Below are positions 27,794 to 36,771 of a stretch of DNA of 64,000 bases, piece after piece; the stretch's first letter is position 1, and each line of letters opens with the position of its first letter. Below the pieces are notes generated by a model. That model worked only from the letters and a program-made list of their open reading frames with translations. It was not told the origin of the DNA and made no database searches. Source of the DNA: Bacillus zhangzhouensis (GTDB lineage: Bacteria > Bacillota > Bacilli > Bacillales > Bacillaceae); assembly GCA_025809375.1 (NCBI GenBank), contig CP099514.1:992001-1056000 (forward strand). Direction: 5' to 3'. A program made the position numbers and the translations under genes.

Positions 27794-29431
27794 TTGAAAA
27801 AGCGTTGGTCTGTTGTTACTTTAATGCTTATTTTCACACTTGTATTAAGCGCTTGTGGTTTCAGCGGAAACAAATCAGGCGACAACACGAGCAGTTCTGG
27901 AGAGGCTAAAACAACATTAAATGTGAATATCTCCACTGAGCCTTTTTCTCTACATCCGGGTTTGGCAAATGATTCAACTTCAGGCAGTGTCATCCGTCAG
28001 ACTTTTGAAGGATTAACAAGAATTAACGCTGAAGGAAAGCCAGAAAATGCAATGGCTTCTGATATCAAAACAAGTGCTGATGGTAAAACATACACATTCA
28101 CACTTCGTGATGCAAAATGGTCTAATGGTGATCCTGTTACAGCTAAAGATTTCGAATATGCTTGGAAATGGGCATTAGATCCTAAAAATGAATCTCAATA
28201 TGCTTACCAGCTTTACTATATTAAAGGTGCTGAAGCAGCGAACAAAGGGAAAGCGAAAGTTGCTGATGTTGGCATTAAAGCTAAAGACGACAAAACGCTT
28301 GTAGTTGAGCTGGAGAACCCAACACCGTTCTTTACTGAACTAACTGCATTCTATACGTATATGCCAGTCAACAAAAAAGTGGCTGAAAAGAATAAAAACT
28401 GGTACACAAATGCTGGTGAAAACTACGTATCTAACGGACCATTCGTTCTTTCTAAATGGAAACATGGCGGTTCTATCACGCTTGAAAAGAACAATGAATA
28501 CTGGGATAAAGATACTGTGAAATTGAAAAAAATCAACATGTCTATGATCAAAGATACAAACACTGAGCTTAGCATGTTCAAAAAAGGCGAGCTTGACTGG
28601 GCTGGTTCTCCAACTGGAAGCCTACCAACTGAGTCTTTAAAAACATTGAAAAAAGAAGGCGGTCTGAAAATTCAAACGATCGCTGGTATCTATAACTACA
28701 AATTCAACACAAAAGTAAAACCTTTAAACAATGCAAACATCCGTAAGGCCCTGACATACTCAATCAACCGTCAAGCGATCGTTGACAAAATTACGCAGGG
28801 GGAACAAGTTCCAGCTATGGCAATCGTTCCACCAACAATGGAAGGATTCACTGATAACAAAACTGGCTACTTCAAAGATCACGATGTAGATACTGCTAAA
28901 AAACTTCTTGAAAAAGGTGTGAAAGAATTAGGTTATAAGTCTGTTTCTGATCTTCCAACATTGAAACTTTCTTACAACACAGATGAAGGCCACCAAAAAA
29001 TTGCACAAGCAATTCAAGAAATGTGGAAAAAAGATTTAGGTGTGAATGTTGAACTTGATAACTCTGAGTGGAACGTATACATCGACAAAATCCACAGCGG
29101 AGACTACCAAATCGGACGTATGGGCTGGTTAGGTGACTTCAACGATCCAGTGAACTTCCTTGAGCTTTACAAAGATAAAGACGGTGGAAACAACGATACT
29201 GGATGGGAAAGCAAAGAGTATAAACAATTGTTGAATGATTCTGCAAAAGAAACAGATAAAACGAAGCGTGAAGAAATGCTGAAAAAAGCAGAAGAAATCA
29301 TCATCAACGATATGCCTGTAGCACCAATTTACTTCTACACTCAGCTTTGGGTACAAGATCCAAAACTTAAAGGTGTAGTTGTATCTGGACTAGGTGATGT
29401 TCAATACAAATGGGCACATTTCGAAAAGTAA
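27794..29431 (+). CDS. oppA: Oligopeptide-binding lipoprotein OppA
   Basis: Peptide-binding lipoprotein (545 aa) of the Opp permease. The N-terminus MKKRWSVVTLMLIF... ends in lipobox LSAC with Cys21, then a Ser-rich linker and the family-5 binding fold (TEPFSLHPG, YTFTLRD, SNGPFVLSKWKHGG). The start is TTG with AGGGGGAA upstream, as in B. subtilis. OppA imports signalling peptides such as the Phr peptides and the competence factor CSF, linking it to sporulation and competence. An intercistronic hairpin follows. Confidence 0.95.
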   Translation: MKKRWSVVTLMLIFTLVLSACGFSGNKSGDNTSSSGEAKTTLNVNISTEPFSLHPGLANDSTSGSVIRQTFEGLTRINAEGKPENAMASDIKTSADGKTYTFTLRDAKWSNGDPVTAKDFEYAWKWALDPKNESQYAYQLYYIKGAEAANKGKAKVADVGIKAKDDKTLVVELENPTPFFTELTAFYTYMPVNKKVAEKNKNWYTNAGENYVSNGPFVLSKWKHGGSITLEKNNEYWDKDTVKLKKINMSMIKDTNTELSMFKKGELDWAGSPTGSLPTESLKTLKKEGGLKIQTIAGIYNYKFNTKVKPLNNANIRKALTYSINRQAIVDKITQGEQVPAMAIVPPTMEGFTDNKTGYFKDHDVDTAKKLLEKGVKELGYKSVSDLPTLKLSYNTDEGHQKIAQAIQEMWKKDLGVNVELDNSEWNVYIDKIHSGDYQIGRMGWLGDFNDPVNFLELYKDKDGGNNDTGWESKEYKQLLNDSAKETDKTKREEMLKKAEEIIINDMPVAPIYFYTQLWVQDPKLKGVVVSGLGDVQYKWAHFEK

Positions 29432-29466
29432 GAGTTATAGTGTAAGAGATCTACGGCAAGGATCTT

Positions 29467-29503
29467 AAGGTATATGGAGGATGTCTCTCCATATACCTTT
29501 CTT
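29467..29503 (+). terminator. Intercistronic hairpin between oppA and oppB
   Basis: AAGGTATATGGAG / CTCCATATACCTT, a 13-bp perfect stem with a 7-base loop and TTTCTT tail. Partial termination would keep OppA in excess over the membrane subunits. Confidence 0.75.
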
Positions 29504-29547
29504 GCTGATTAGAGAAATTGTTGTAAAATCATGGAGGTGCAATTCCG

Positions 29548-30492
29548 TTGCTTAAATATATCGGTAAGCGATTAATATATATTTTAATCACACTGTTTGT
29601 TATTGTAACTGCAACTTTCTTTCTCATGCAGGCAGCACCTGGTGGTCCATTCTCTGGTGAGAAGAAACTTCCTGCTGAAATTGAAGCAAACCTAAACGAG
29701 CACTACGGGTTGGACAAGCCTTTATTTGTTCAATATGTAAGCTACCTAAGTTCAGTTGCAACATTAGATTTTGGTCCCTCATTTAAATATAAAGGACAAA
29801 CCGTAAATGACTTAATCAGTTCTGGATTCCCCGTTTCCTTTACCCTCGGAATTGAGGCAATTCTCCTCGCATTAGCATTTGGTGTATTGTTTGGGGTCCT
29901 TGCAGCGCTCTATCATAACAAGTGGCAAGACTATACGATTGCCATTTTAACGATCTTTGGAATCTCAGTTCCAAGTTTCATTTTAGCGGCGCTACTACAA
30001 TATGTATTTGCATCTGAGGCAAGCATTATAGCGATCTTCCCAGTTGCAGGATGGGAGTCTTGGGCCAGCACCGTACTACCTTCTATTGCACTTTCTTTCA
30101 TGCCAATGGCATTTATCGCTAGACTGGCACGGTCAAGTATGCTTGAAGTTCTAAACAGTGACTACATTAGAACGGCTAGAGCGAAAGGATTAACGAAATC
30201 AGCTGTGACGATCAAACACGCGATTCGAAACGCTTTGTTACCTGTCATTACATACATGGGACCAATGGCGGCTTCTGTTTTAACAGGTAGTTTTATCGTG
30301 GAGAAGATTTTCGGTATTCCTGGATTAGGTTCTCACTTTGTCACAAGCATTACAAACCGTGATTACACCGTCATCATGGGTGTCACAGTCTTCTACAGTA
30401 TTATTCTATTAATCAGTATTCTAGTTGTTGATGTCCTTTACGGTATTATCGATCCTAGAATTAAACTGACGAAGGCGAAGAAAGGGGTCTAA
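29548..30492 (+). CDS. oppB: Oligopeptide ABC transporter, permease OppB
   Basis: Integral membrane permease (314 aa) with about six transmembrane segments and coupling motif [11 protein letters not shown]. The TTG start at 29548 is placed by GGAGGTG 8 bases upstream, giving MLKYIGKRL. The external loop [23 protein letters not shown] is typical of OppB. oppC follows after 3 bases. Confidence 0.94.
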   Translation: MLKYIGKRLIYILITLFVIVTATFFLMQAAPGGPFSGEKKLPAEIEANLNEHYGLDKPLFVQYVSYLSSVATLDFGPSFKYKGQTVNDLISSGFPVSFTLGIEAILLALAFGVLFGVLAALYHNKWQDYTIAILTIFGISVPSFILAALLQYVFASEASIIAIFPVAGWESWASTVLPSIALSFMPMAFIARLARSSMLEVLNSDYIRTARAKGLTKSAVTIKHAIRNALLPVITYMGPMAASVLTGSFIVEKIFGIPGLGSHFVTSITNRDYTVIMGVTVFYSIILLISILVVDVLYGIIDPRIKLTKAKKGV

Positions 30493-30495
30493 CAC

Positions 30496-31413
30496 ATGGA
30501 AGAGATGAAAAAAGATTTATTTGTGCCTGCGACAGCTGACGCAGCAGAATCTGAAAAAATTTCTAAACCAAGTCTATCTTTATGGAAGGATGCCATGCTC
30601 CGCTTCCGTGCCAATAAACTTGCAATGGTTGGACTTACAATCATTTTTATTATTGTGATGATGGCGATCTTTGTTCCGTGGTTTTCTAAGTATGATTACT
30701 CCACGACTGATCTATTGAATGCAGACCAGCCGCCTTCAAAAGAGCACTGGTTCGGTACAGATGATTTAGGACGTGACATGTTTGTCCGTACATGGGTCGG
30801 GGCAAGAATTTCGATCTTCATTGGTCTTGCTGCAGCGGTCCTTGACGTGATCATCGGTATTATCTGGGGAAGTATTGCTGCGTTCAAAGGCGGCCGTACA
30901 GATGAAGTGATGATGCGTATCGCTGACGTTTTATGGGCAATTCCAACACTACTAATGGTTATCTTAATGATGGTTGTTCTGCCAAAAGGATTATTAACGA
31001 TTATCCTCGCCATGACAGTCGTAGGCTGGATTAACATGGCACGTATTGTTCGAGGACAGGTTTTACAATTAAAGAGTCAAGAATACGTTCTTGCAGCACA
31101 AACATTAGGTGCGAAAACATCTAGACTTTTATTCAAACACTTAATTCCAAACTCAATGGGACCAATTCTTGTGACGATGACATTAACGATTCCTTCTGCT
31201 ATCTTCACAGAGGCATTCCTAAGCTATCTAGGGCTTGGTGTACCGGCTCCGTTAGCAAGCTGGGGAACAATGGCGTCTGACGGAATTCCAGCTATGACGT
31301 ACTATCCTTGGAGATTATGGTTCCCAGCCGCATTTATCTGTATTACAATGTTTGGTTTTAACGTGGTTGGAGACGGACTAAGAGACGCTTTAGATCCGAA
31401 GTTGCGTAAATAA
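30496..31413 (+). CDS. oppC: Oligopeptide ABC transporter, permease OppC
   Basis: Second permease (305 aa). A hydrophilic N-terminus precedes the first membrane segment near residue 45, with an FGTDDLGRDMF segment and coupling loop EYVLAAQTLGAK. AAAGGGG lies 7 bases before the ATG. It sits between oppB and oppD with 3- and 12-base gaps, so it is co-translated with them. Confidence 0.94.
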   Translation: MEEMKKDLFVPATADAAESEKISKPSLSLWKDAMLRFRANKLAMVGLTIIFIIVMMAIFVPWFSKYDYSTTDLLNADQPPSKEHWFGTDDLGRDMFVRTWVGARISIFIGLAAAVLDVIIGIIWGSIAAFKGGRTDEVMMRIADVLWAIPTLLMVILMMVVLPKGLLTIILAMTVVGWINMARIVRGQVLQLKSQEYVLAAQTLGAKTSRLLFKHLIPNSMGPILVTMTLTIPSAIFTEAFLSYLGLGVPAPLASWGTMASDGIPAMTYYPWRLWFPAAFICITMFGFNVVGDGLRDALDPKLRK

Positions 31414-31425
31414 GGAGTGATTAGG

Positions 31426-32505
31426 ATGGAACGTGAACGTATTCTAGAGGTGAAAGACCTTGCAATCTCATTTAAAACATATGGTGGAGAGGTTCAAGCT
31501 ATTCGAGGTGTGAACTTCCACTTAAATAAAGGCGAGACACTTGCTATTGTAGGTGAATCTGGCTCTGGTAAAAGTGTGACATCACAAGCCATCATGAGAT
31601 TAATTCCGATGCCGCCGGGTTATTTCAAGCGGGGACAGATCCTGTTTGATGGCCAAGATATTGTCAAGAAAACCGAGAAACAAATGCAAACCATTCGAGG
31701 AAAAGACATCTCAATGATTTTCCAAGATCCGATGACGTCTTTGAATCCAACGATGAAAGTCGGGAAACAAATTACAGAAGTGCTGTTCAAGCATGAAAAA
31801 ATTTCAAAAGAAGCGGCTGAAAAAAGAGCCATTGAACTATTGGAGCTTGTAGGAATTCCAATGCCTGAAAAAAGAATTAAACAATATCCGCATGAATTTA
31901 GTGGCGGGATGAGACAAAGGGTTGTCATCGCTATGGCGCTCGCAGCAGATCCAAAGCTGTTGATTGCCGACGAGCCGACAACTGCACTTGATGTAACAAT
32001 TCAGGCACAAATTCTAGAATTAATGAAAGAAATTCAGCAAAAGGTTGAAACTTCGATTATCTTTATTACGCATGATCTAGGTGTTGTTGCTAACGTCGCT
32101 GATCGTGTAGCTGTTATGTATGCAGGACAGATTGTGGAGACAGGGACTGTCGATGAAATCTTCTACAATCCAAAGCATCCATATACGTGGGGACTTTTAG
32201 CATCAATGCCGAGCCTTGACACAGATGGCGGAGATGAAGGGAAGCTGACTGCAATTCCAGGAACACCGCCAGATCTGACAAACCCGCCGAAAGGGGATGC
32301 ATTTGCACTCCGCAGCGATTATGCAATGAAAATTGACTTCGAACAAGAACCGCCAATGTTCAAAGTATCAGATACGCATTATGTGAAATCATGGCTACTT
32401 CATCCGAATGCACCTAAAGTTGAACCGCCTGCTTCTGTGAAGGCGAGAATGCGTGAACTAGAAGGTAGCTACGAAAAACCTGTATTAGTAAAAGAGGGTG
32501 AATAG
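31426..32505 (+). CDS. oppD: Oligopeptide ABC transporter, ATPase OppD
   Basis: ATPase (359 aa) with Walker A GESGSGKS near residue 43, signature FSGGMRQRV, Walker [13 protein letters not shown] and a long Opp-type C-terminal domain. In contrast to AppD the C-terminal cysteine cluster is absent. The ATG at 31426 has AAGGAG 8 bases upstream. The in-frame GTG at 31417 (MIRMER...) overlaps that site and is less likely, though it resembles the B. subtilis N-terminus. Confidence 0.94.
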   Translation: MERERILEVKDLAISFKTYGGEVQAIRGVNFHLNKGETLAIVGESGSGKSVTSQAIMRLIPMPPGYFKRGQILFDGQDIVKKTEKQMQTIRGKDISMIFQDPMTSLNPTMKVGKQITEVLFKHEKISKEAAEKRAIELLELVGIPMPEKRIKQYPHEFSGGMRQRVVIAMALAADPKLLIADEPTTALDVTIQAQILELMKEIQQKVETSIIFITHDLGVVANVADRVAVMYAGQIVETGTVDEIFYNPKHPYTWGLLASMPSLDTDGGDEGKLTAIPGTPPDLTNPPKGDAFALRSDYAMKIDFEQEPPMFKVSDTHYVKSWLLHPNAPKVEPPASVKARMRELEGSYEKPVLVKEGE

Positions 32506-32506
32506 C

Positions 32507-33427
32507 ATGGCAGAGAAACTATTAGAAATCAAAAATTTGAAGCAGCATTTCCATACAGCAAGAGGAACTGTGAAAGCAGTTGACGGGGTTTCATTTGATA
32601 TTTACAAAGGTGAAACGCTTGGTCTTGTAGGTGAGTCTGGATGTGGTAAATCCACTACGGGCCGTTCAATCATTAGACTTTATGATGCGACAGATGGTGA
32701 AGTTCTTTATAAAGGAGAAAATGTACACGGGAAGAAATCAAGACAAAAAATGCTTGAGTTCAACCGTCAAATGCAGATGATTTTCCAAGATCCATATGCT
32801 TCACTTAACCCTAGAATGACAGTGCTTGATATCATTGCAGAAGGCATCGACATTCATGGCCTTGCGAAAACAAAGCAAGCGCGTAAAGAGCGTGTATACC
32901 AATTACTAGAAACCGTTGGCTTGAACAAAGAGCATGCAAACAGATACCCGCATGAATTCTCAGGTGGTCAAAGACAGCGTATCGGAATTGCACGTGCACT
33001 AGCAGTAGAACCAGATTTCATCATCGCCGATGAACCAATTTCTGCATTAGACGTGTCCATCCAAGCGCAGGTTGTCAATTTATTGAAAGAGCTTCAAGAG
33101 GAAAAAGGCTTAACATACTTATTCATTGCCCATGACTTGTCCATGGTCAAATACATCAGCGATCGTATCGGCGTGATGTATTTCGGGAAATTGGTTGAGC
33201 TGGCACCAGCGAATGAATTATACGAAAACCCGCTTCATCCGTACACAAAATCATTGCTATCTGCGATTCCGCTTCCAGACCCTGATTATGAGCGTAACCG
33301 CAAACGAATCAAGTATGATCCATCTGTTCACAAAGGGACAAACACCGAGTTCCGTGAAGTGAAGCCAGGTCACTTTGTGAGCTGCACAGAGGAAGAATTC
33401 AAAGAGCTTCAGGCGAAACAATCATAA
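32507..33427 (+). CDS. oppF: Oligopeptide ABC transporter, ATPase OppF
   Basis: Second Opp ATPase (306 aa): Walker A GESGCGKS near residue 42, signature [10 protein letters not shown], Walker [13 protein letters not shown]. The ATG at 32507 has GAGGGTGA upstream, next to the oppD stop. It completes oppABCDF and is followed by a strong terminator. yjbB, which I recall behind oppF in B. subtilis, is absent here. Confidence 0.94.
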   Translation: MAEKLLEIKNLKQHFHTARGTVKAVDGVSFDIYKGETLGLVGESGCGKSTTGRSIIRLYDATDGEVLYKGENVHGKKSRQKMLEFNRQMQMIFQDPYASLNPRMTVLDIIAEGIDIHGLAKTKQARKERVYQLLETVGLNKEHANRYPHEFSGGQRQRIGIARALAVEPDFIIADEPISALDVSIQAQVVNLLKELQEEKGLTYLFIAHDLSMVKYISDRIGVMYFGKLVELAPANELYENPLHPYTKSLLSAIPLPDPDYERNRKRIKYDPSVHKGTNTEFREVKPGHFVSCTEEEFKELQAKQS

Positions 33428-33432
33428 GAAGA

Positions 33433-33466
33433 AAGAAGCACTGCTGAGTCAGTGCTTCTTTTTTTA
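33433..33466 (+). terminator. Terminator of the opp operon
   Basis: AGAAGCACTG / CAGTGCTTCT stem, 6-base loop, long T-run. Confidence 0.93.
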
Positions 33467-33788
33467 TTTTATAAAAAACAAGATGATGGTCATTTTTAAT
33501 GAAGTACAAGCAGATACCGGAGGAAATCAAATGTCGATTTGGAAAACGTATTGTATTCATGCTATTTTCAACGTCTTTTTGTAAGAAATCAAGCGGAGGA
33601 AAGTGGATGATCGCGTTTTGTCTTTTTCAGTGGAATATATGCTTAACCGAAAGACAAGCGGTCAGAAACAAAAAGCATGGCGCGTAAAATATCTTTAATT
33701 TATCATGTTTCAAATCATCTGTTTGTCTGTATTCAACTCGTCATCAATCGTTCGTTATAAAACTTTTTTTACGTTAATTGAAAAAAAG
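33467..33788. other. Intergenic stretch without a supported gene
   Basis: This 320-base stretch lies where yjbB would be expected. A 62-codon frame (33499-33687) is present but has no good ribosome binding site or recognisable family. I see no gene here. Confidence 0.6.
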
Positions 33789-33815
33789 TGAAACTACTTA
33801 AGACTTTGCTGCGTC
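33789..33815 (+). promoter_or_regulatory. ECF-type sigma promoter of yjbC-spxA
   Basis: TGAAAC, a 17-base spacer and CGTC match the sigma-W/M/X promoter class. The B. subtilis yjbC-spx operon is known to be transcribed by extracytoplasmic-function sigma factors under envelope stress. Confidence 0.78.
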
Positions 33816-33896
33816 TTACTAGTACAGGCGTTTAAATAGCAGGAAATCGGGAATATCTAAGGAAGTGGTTCAACTATTAGCATAAGGAGCAGATCC

Positions 33897-34475
33897 ATGA
33901 ATTGGTATGAAAAGCTCAGTGAATACTTCCCGATAGAAGAAATGAAGTCAAAAGAGCATATGGAAGCTTTATTAAAGGAAAGAAGTGATATTTATCATAA
34001 GGAGGAAGGACCTCATCATGTGATGATGTACGCCGAATTTGATTCTTTCATCTTTATTGATTATTTATTTGTTTCCAAAGATGCAAGAGGTGAAGGCATC
34101 GGATCAAAGCTTATTCATAAGCTGAAGGAAAAAAAGAAACCGATCTTGCTTGAGGTCGAGCCTGTAGATGAAGATGATGCAGATACTGCAAAACGCCTTA
34201 AGTTTTACCAAAGAGAGCACTTCAAGCATGCAGAATCAATCGGTTATAAACGCAGGTCACTTGCAACAAATGAAGTGAACCGAATGGAAATTCTTTATTG
34301 GTCGCCTCTTACAAGTCATGAGGAAGAAATCATGGAAGCCATGAGGAAGACCTATGAACGAATCCATACGTATAAAGATGAAGAATGGTATGGACAATCG
34401 TATGAGGATGTTGATGATGTATTGAAGATTATTGAAAATAGAAAGCAAAAAAATATTTTCGATCATCTCGACTAA
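33897..34475 (+). CDS. yjbC: YjbC, GNAT-type acetyltransferase-like stress protein
   Basis: Protein of 192 residues. A GNAT-like acetyl-CoA loop DARGEGIGSKLI near residue 62 and a following strand IDYLFV support an N-acetyltransferase fold. The C-terminal third is highly charged. AAGGAGC precedes the ATG. It stands 195 bases before spxA, with which it forms an operon in B. subtilis, and it carries the ECF promoter upstream. Substrate unknown. Confidence 0.86.
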   Translation: MNWYEKLSEYFPIEEMKSKEHMEALLKERSDIYHKEEGPHHVMMYAEFDSFIFIDYLFVSKDARGEGIGSKLIHKLKEKKKPILLEVEPVDEDDADTAKRLKFYQREHFKHAESIGYKRRSLATNEVNRMEILYWSPLTSHEEEIMEAMRKTYERIHTYKDEEWYGQSYEDVDDVLKIIENRKQKNIFDHLD

Positions 34476-34578
34476 ATGAGAATGTTCAGACATCAAGCAG
34501 CACCAATAAAATCAATGAAATTGTCTAGTTTTTGTCACAAAAAATGCAAGAAAATCTGTTCACACTTACTTTTTTATA

Positions 34579-34593
34579 GTATAATCACTATAA
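34579..34593 (+). promoter_or_regulatory. spxA-proximal promoter with PerR-box-like operator
   Basis: GTATAATCACTATAA matches the PerR box TTATAATNATTATAA in 12 of 14 defined positions and includes a TATAAT -10 element (34580-34585). The internal spxA promoter of B. subtilis is known to be repressed by PerR and YodB, so this is probably the same control. Confidence 0.72.
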
Positions 34594-34669
34594 AGATTGC
34601 TTATTTAGAACAATTTTAATTTAAGAATACAGATCAATATTCATTCTACAAATTGAGGAGTGAAGATTT

Positions 34670-35065
34670 ATGGTAACATTATACACATCACCAAGCTGTA
34701 CATCATGTAGAAAAGCAAGAGCATGGTTAGAAGAGCACAATATCCCGTATCAAGAGAGAAACATTTTTTCTGAGCCTCTTTCAATCGATGAAATCAAAGA
34801 AATTCTTCGAATGACAGAAGACGGTACAGACGAAATTATCTCAACACGTTCAAAAGTATTCCAAAAACTAAATGTCAATGTTGAGACAATGCCGCTTCAA
34901 CAATTGTATAAACTAATCAAGGAGCATCCAGGTCTTTTGCGTCGTCCAATTATCTTGGATGAAAAAAGATTACAAGTTGGTTACAATGAAGATGAAATTA
35001 GACGTTTCTTACCAAGAACGGTTCGTACATTCCAACTAAGAGAAGCTCAGCGACTTGCCAACTAA
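34670..35065 (+). CDS. spxA: Spx, redox-sensing transcription regulator
   Basis: ArsC-like regulator (131 aa) that binds the RNA polymerase alpha C-terminal domain and switches on thiol-stress genes. The redox switch CTSC is at residues 10-13, an RRPI segment is near 91-94, and the C-terminal [13 protein letters not shown] is the degradation-prone tail. Spx is destroyed by ClpXP with the adaptor SpxH, encoded about 7 kb downstream in this window. AGGAGTG precedes the ATG. Confidence 0.97.
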   Translation: MVTLYTSPSCTSCRKARAWLEEHNIPYQERNIFSEPLSIDEIKEILRMTEDGTDEIISTRSKVFQKLNVNVETMPLQQLYKLIKEHPGLLRRPIILDEKRLQVGYNEDEIRRFLPRTVRTFQLREAQRLAN

Positions 35066-35075
35066 TAAAAAAACG

Positions 35076-35108
35076 AAAAGCTGCTAATCATTTGGCAGCT
35101 TTTTTATT
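35076..35108 (+). terminator. Bidirectional terminator between spxA and yjbE
   Basis: AAAAGCTGC / GCAGCTTTT with T-runs on both sides, between convergent genes. Confidence 0.88.
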
Positions 35109-35769
35109 TGTTTTCAGCTGTTTGCTCGTAAAAGAGGCTGGCTAATATAACCGCTATGACGGTTAAAAACGGAAGCATCAATTCAAGCGTAGCATGCTGT
35201 GCCATAAATTCAGTCAATTTCACATCACGCACAATCATTTCACCGCCAGTAAAGGCCAAAAGTGCACTTCCTCCGTATAAAAGAAACGGAAATTTGGCGA
35301 AAACTGCATGAATCAGCTTGCTCCCCCAAATAATAATCGGTACGGAAATCATGAGGCCAAATGCGGTCAGAAGCATGTTGCCTTTTGCCGCACCTGCAAC
35401 TGCGATAACATTATCAAGTGACATAAAGAGGTCGGCAATCACAATGGTTTGAACCGCACGCCAAAGGGAGCCGCTGCTTTTAATCCGAATGGATTCCTTC
35501 TTTTGCTCAATTAACAGGTTATATCCTATATAAAGGAGAAACAGACCGCCAATAAACTGCAAATAAGGGATAGTCAATAAATAAACTGCTGCACCAGTCA
35601 TTGTCATTCTCATCAGCACGGCCAAAAGTGTGCCGATCCAAATGGCTTTATTGCGTTTGTCATTTGATAAACTTCGACTGGCCATTGCAATGATGAGCGC
35701 ATTATCTCCGCCTAAAATCAGGTCTATGCCAATAATCATCAGTAAGGATACGATCCACTCTGTTTCCAT
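35104..35769 (-). CDS. yjbE: TerC family membrane protein YjbE
   Basis: Integral membrane protein (221 aa) with about seven hydrophobic segments and the TerC hallmarks GIDLILGGDNALIIA near the N-terminus and DLFMSLDNVIAVAG in the middle. These acidic residues inside membrane helices could bind metal. TerC relatives YceF and YkoY of B. subtilis export manganese to metallate secreted enzymes, and YjbE may do the same (inference). The ATG at 35769 has GAGGTGAAA upstream. Confidence 0.88.
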   Translation of the reverse strand: METEWIVSLLMIIGIDLILGGDNALIIAMASRSLSNDKRNKAIWIGTLLAVLMRMTMTGAAVYLLTIPYLQFIGGLFLLYIGYNLLIEQKKESIRIKSSGSLWRAVQTIVIADLFMSLDNVIAVAGAAKGNMLLTAFGLMISVPIIIWGSKLIHAVFAKFPFLLYGGSALLAFTGGEMIVRDVKLTEFMAQHATLELMLPFLTVIAVILASLFYEQTAENK

Positions 35770-35921
35770 CCATTTCACCTCATGTTCCAAATAGAGCTCG
35801 TACAACCAATATATGAGGACAATTCAAATATATGTTTCTGCAAAAAATGCGTTTTTATTTCTTTTATTCATGTTTTATCATAAAATAGACAGTACGAAGC
35901 AATACCTCAACTCTTTAAACG

Positions 35922-35946
35922 GTTAACATGTAGACGGAACGGGTAA
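35922..35946 (+). promoter_or_regulatory. Possible sigma-B-like promoter ahead of mecA
   Basis: GTTAAC, 13 bases, GGGTAA. This matches the sigma-B pattern GTTTAA-N12-14-GGGTAT only in part (4/6 and 5/6), so the call is weak. Confidence 0.3.
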
Positions 35947-36020
35947 AGTGTAGTAAAGTACTATTAATTGGGAGCTTGTATGTCCCTTCAACATCTTATA
36001 TAGAAGGGAAGGTTGGCAAA

Positions 36021-36686
36021 ATGGAAATCGAAAGAATAAACGAACATACAGTAAAATTTTATATTTCCTACGGTGATATTGAAGATCGCGGATTTGACCG
36101 TGAAGAGATTTGGTATAATCGTGAGCGCAGTGAAGAGCTGTTTTGGGAAGTAATGGACGAAGTGCACGAAGAAGAAGAATTTGCAGTAGAGGGACCGCTT
36201 TGGATTCAAGTACAGGCACTTGACAAAGGTCTTGAAATTGTCGTGACAAAAGCCCAACTTTCTAAAGATGGACAAAAGCTCGAATTGCCGATTCCAGAAG
36301 ATAAAAAAGATCAAACAGAGGAAGAAAGCTTAGACGCACTGCTTGATGATTTTCATAAAGAAGAGCAAAATCAAGAAGACCATAATGAGAAGGACAAAAA
36401 ACTTCAACTTCAATTTGTGTTGAAAATGGATGACTTTGAAGATTTGATTGCACTTTCTCAATTAAATATGCAGGATTTTACCACAAGTTTATATGCGTTT
36501 GAAAACCGTTATTATCTATATGTTGACTTCCACGAGGATTTGTCAGATGAGCAAATAGAGAATAAGCTCAGCATTTTGCTTGAATATGCTCATGAATCAG
36601 TTGTCAGCATCTACAGACTGAAAGAATACGGTCAGCTGATTATCGAAGGGAATGCCCTTGAAACGATTCAACAGCACTTCTCGTAA
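36021..36686 (+). CDS. mecA: MecA, ClpC adaptor controlling ComK
   Basis: Adaptor protein (221 aa) that delivers ComK/ComS and other substrates to ClpCP. The N-terminal substrate domain starts MEIERINEHTVKFYISYGDIE, the acidic linker (about 85-125) is rich in Glu/Asp/Gln, and the C-terminal ClpC-binding domain begins near LQLQFVLKMDDFEDL. The ATG at 36021 has GAAGGGAAGG upstream. An earlier in-frame start is not supported. Links to med, comZ and coiA make this a competence-rich segment. Confidence 0.95.
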   Translation: MEIERINEHTVKFYISYGDIEDRGFDREEIWYNRERSEELFWEVMDEVHEEEEFAVEGPLWIQVQALDKGLEIVVTKAQLSKDGQKLELPIPEDKKDQTEEESLDALLDDFHKEEQNQEDHNEKDKKLQLQFVLKMDDFEDLIALSQLNMQDFTTSLYAFENRYYLYVDFHEDLSDEQIENKLSILLEYAHESVVSIYRLKEYGQLIIEGNALETIQQHFS

Positions 36687-36690
36687 TAAC

Positions 36691-36727
36691 AAAAAGTCGA
36701 TTTCTATAGAGGAATCGGCTTTTTTAT
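36691..36727 (+). terminator. Terminator behind mecA
   Basis: AAAAAGTCGATT / AATCGGCTTTTT stem (one G-U pair) with T-run. Confidence 0.88.
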
Positions 36728-36771
36728 CTGAATGAATAGGTAAATTAAGAGATCGGCAAGGAGAAAATGAA

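Noticed and set aside
33499..33687. 62-codon frame between oppF and yjbC as a possible gene or yjbB remnant
   Set aside because: No family resemblance to MFS proteins, and the start has no convincing ribosome binding site.
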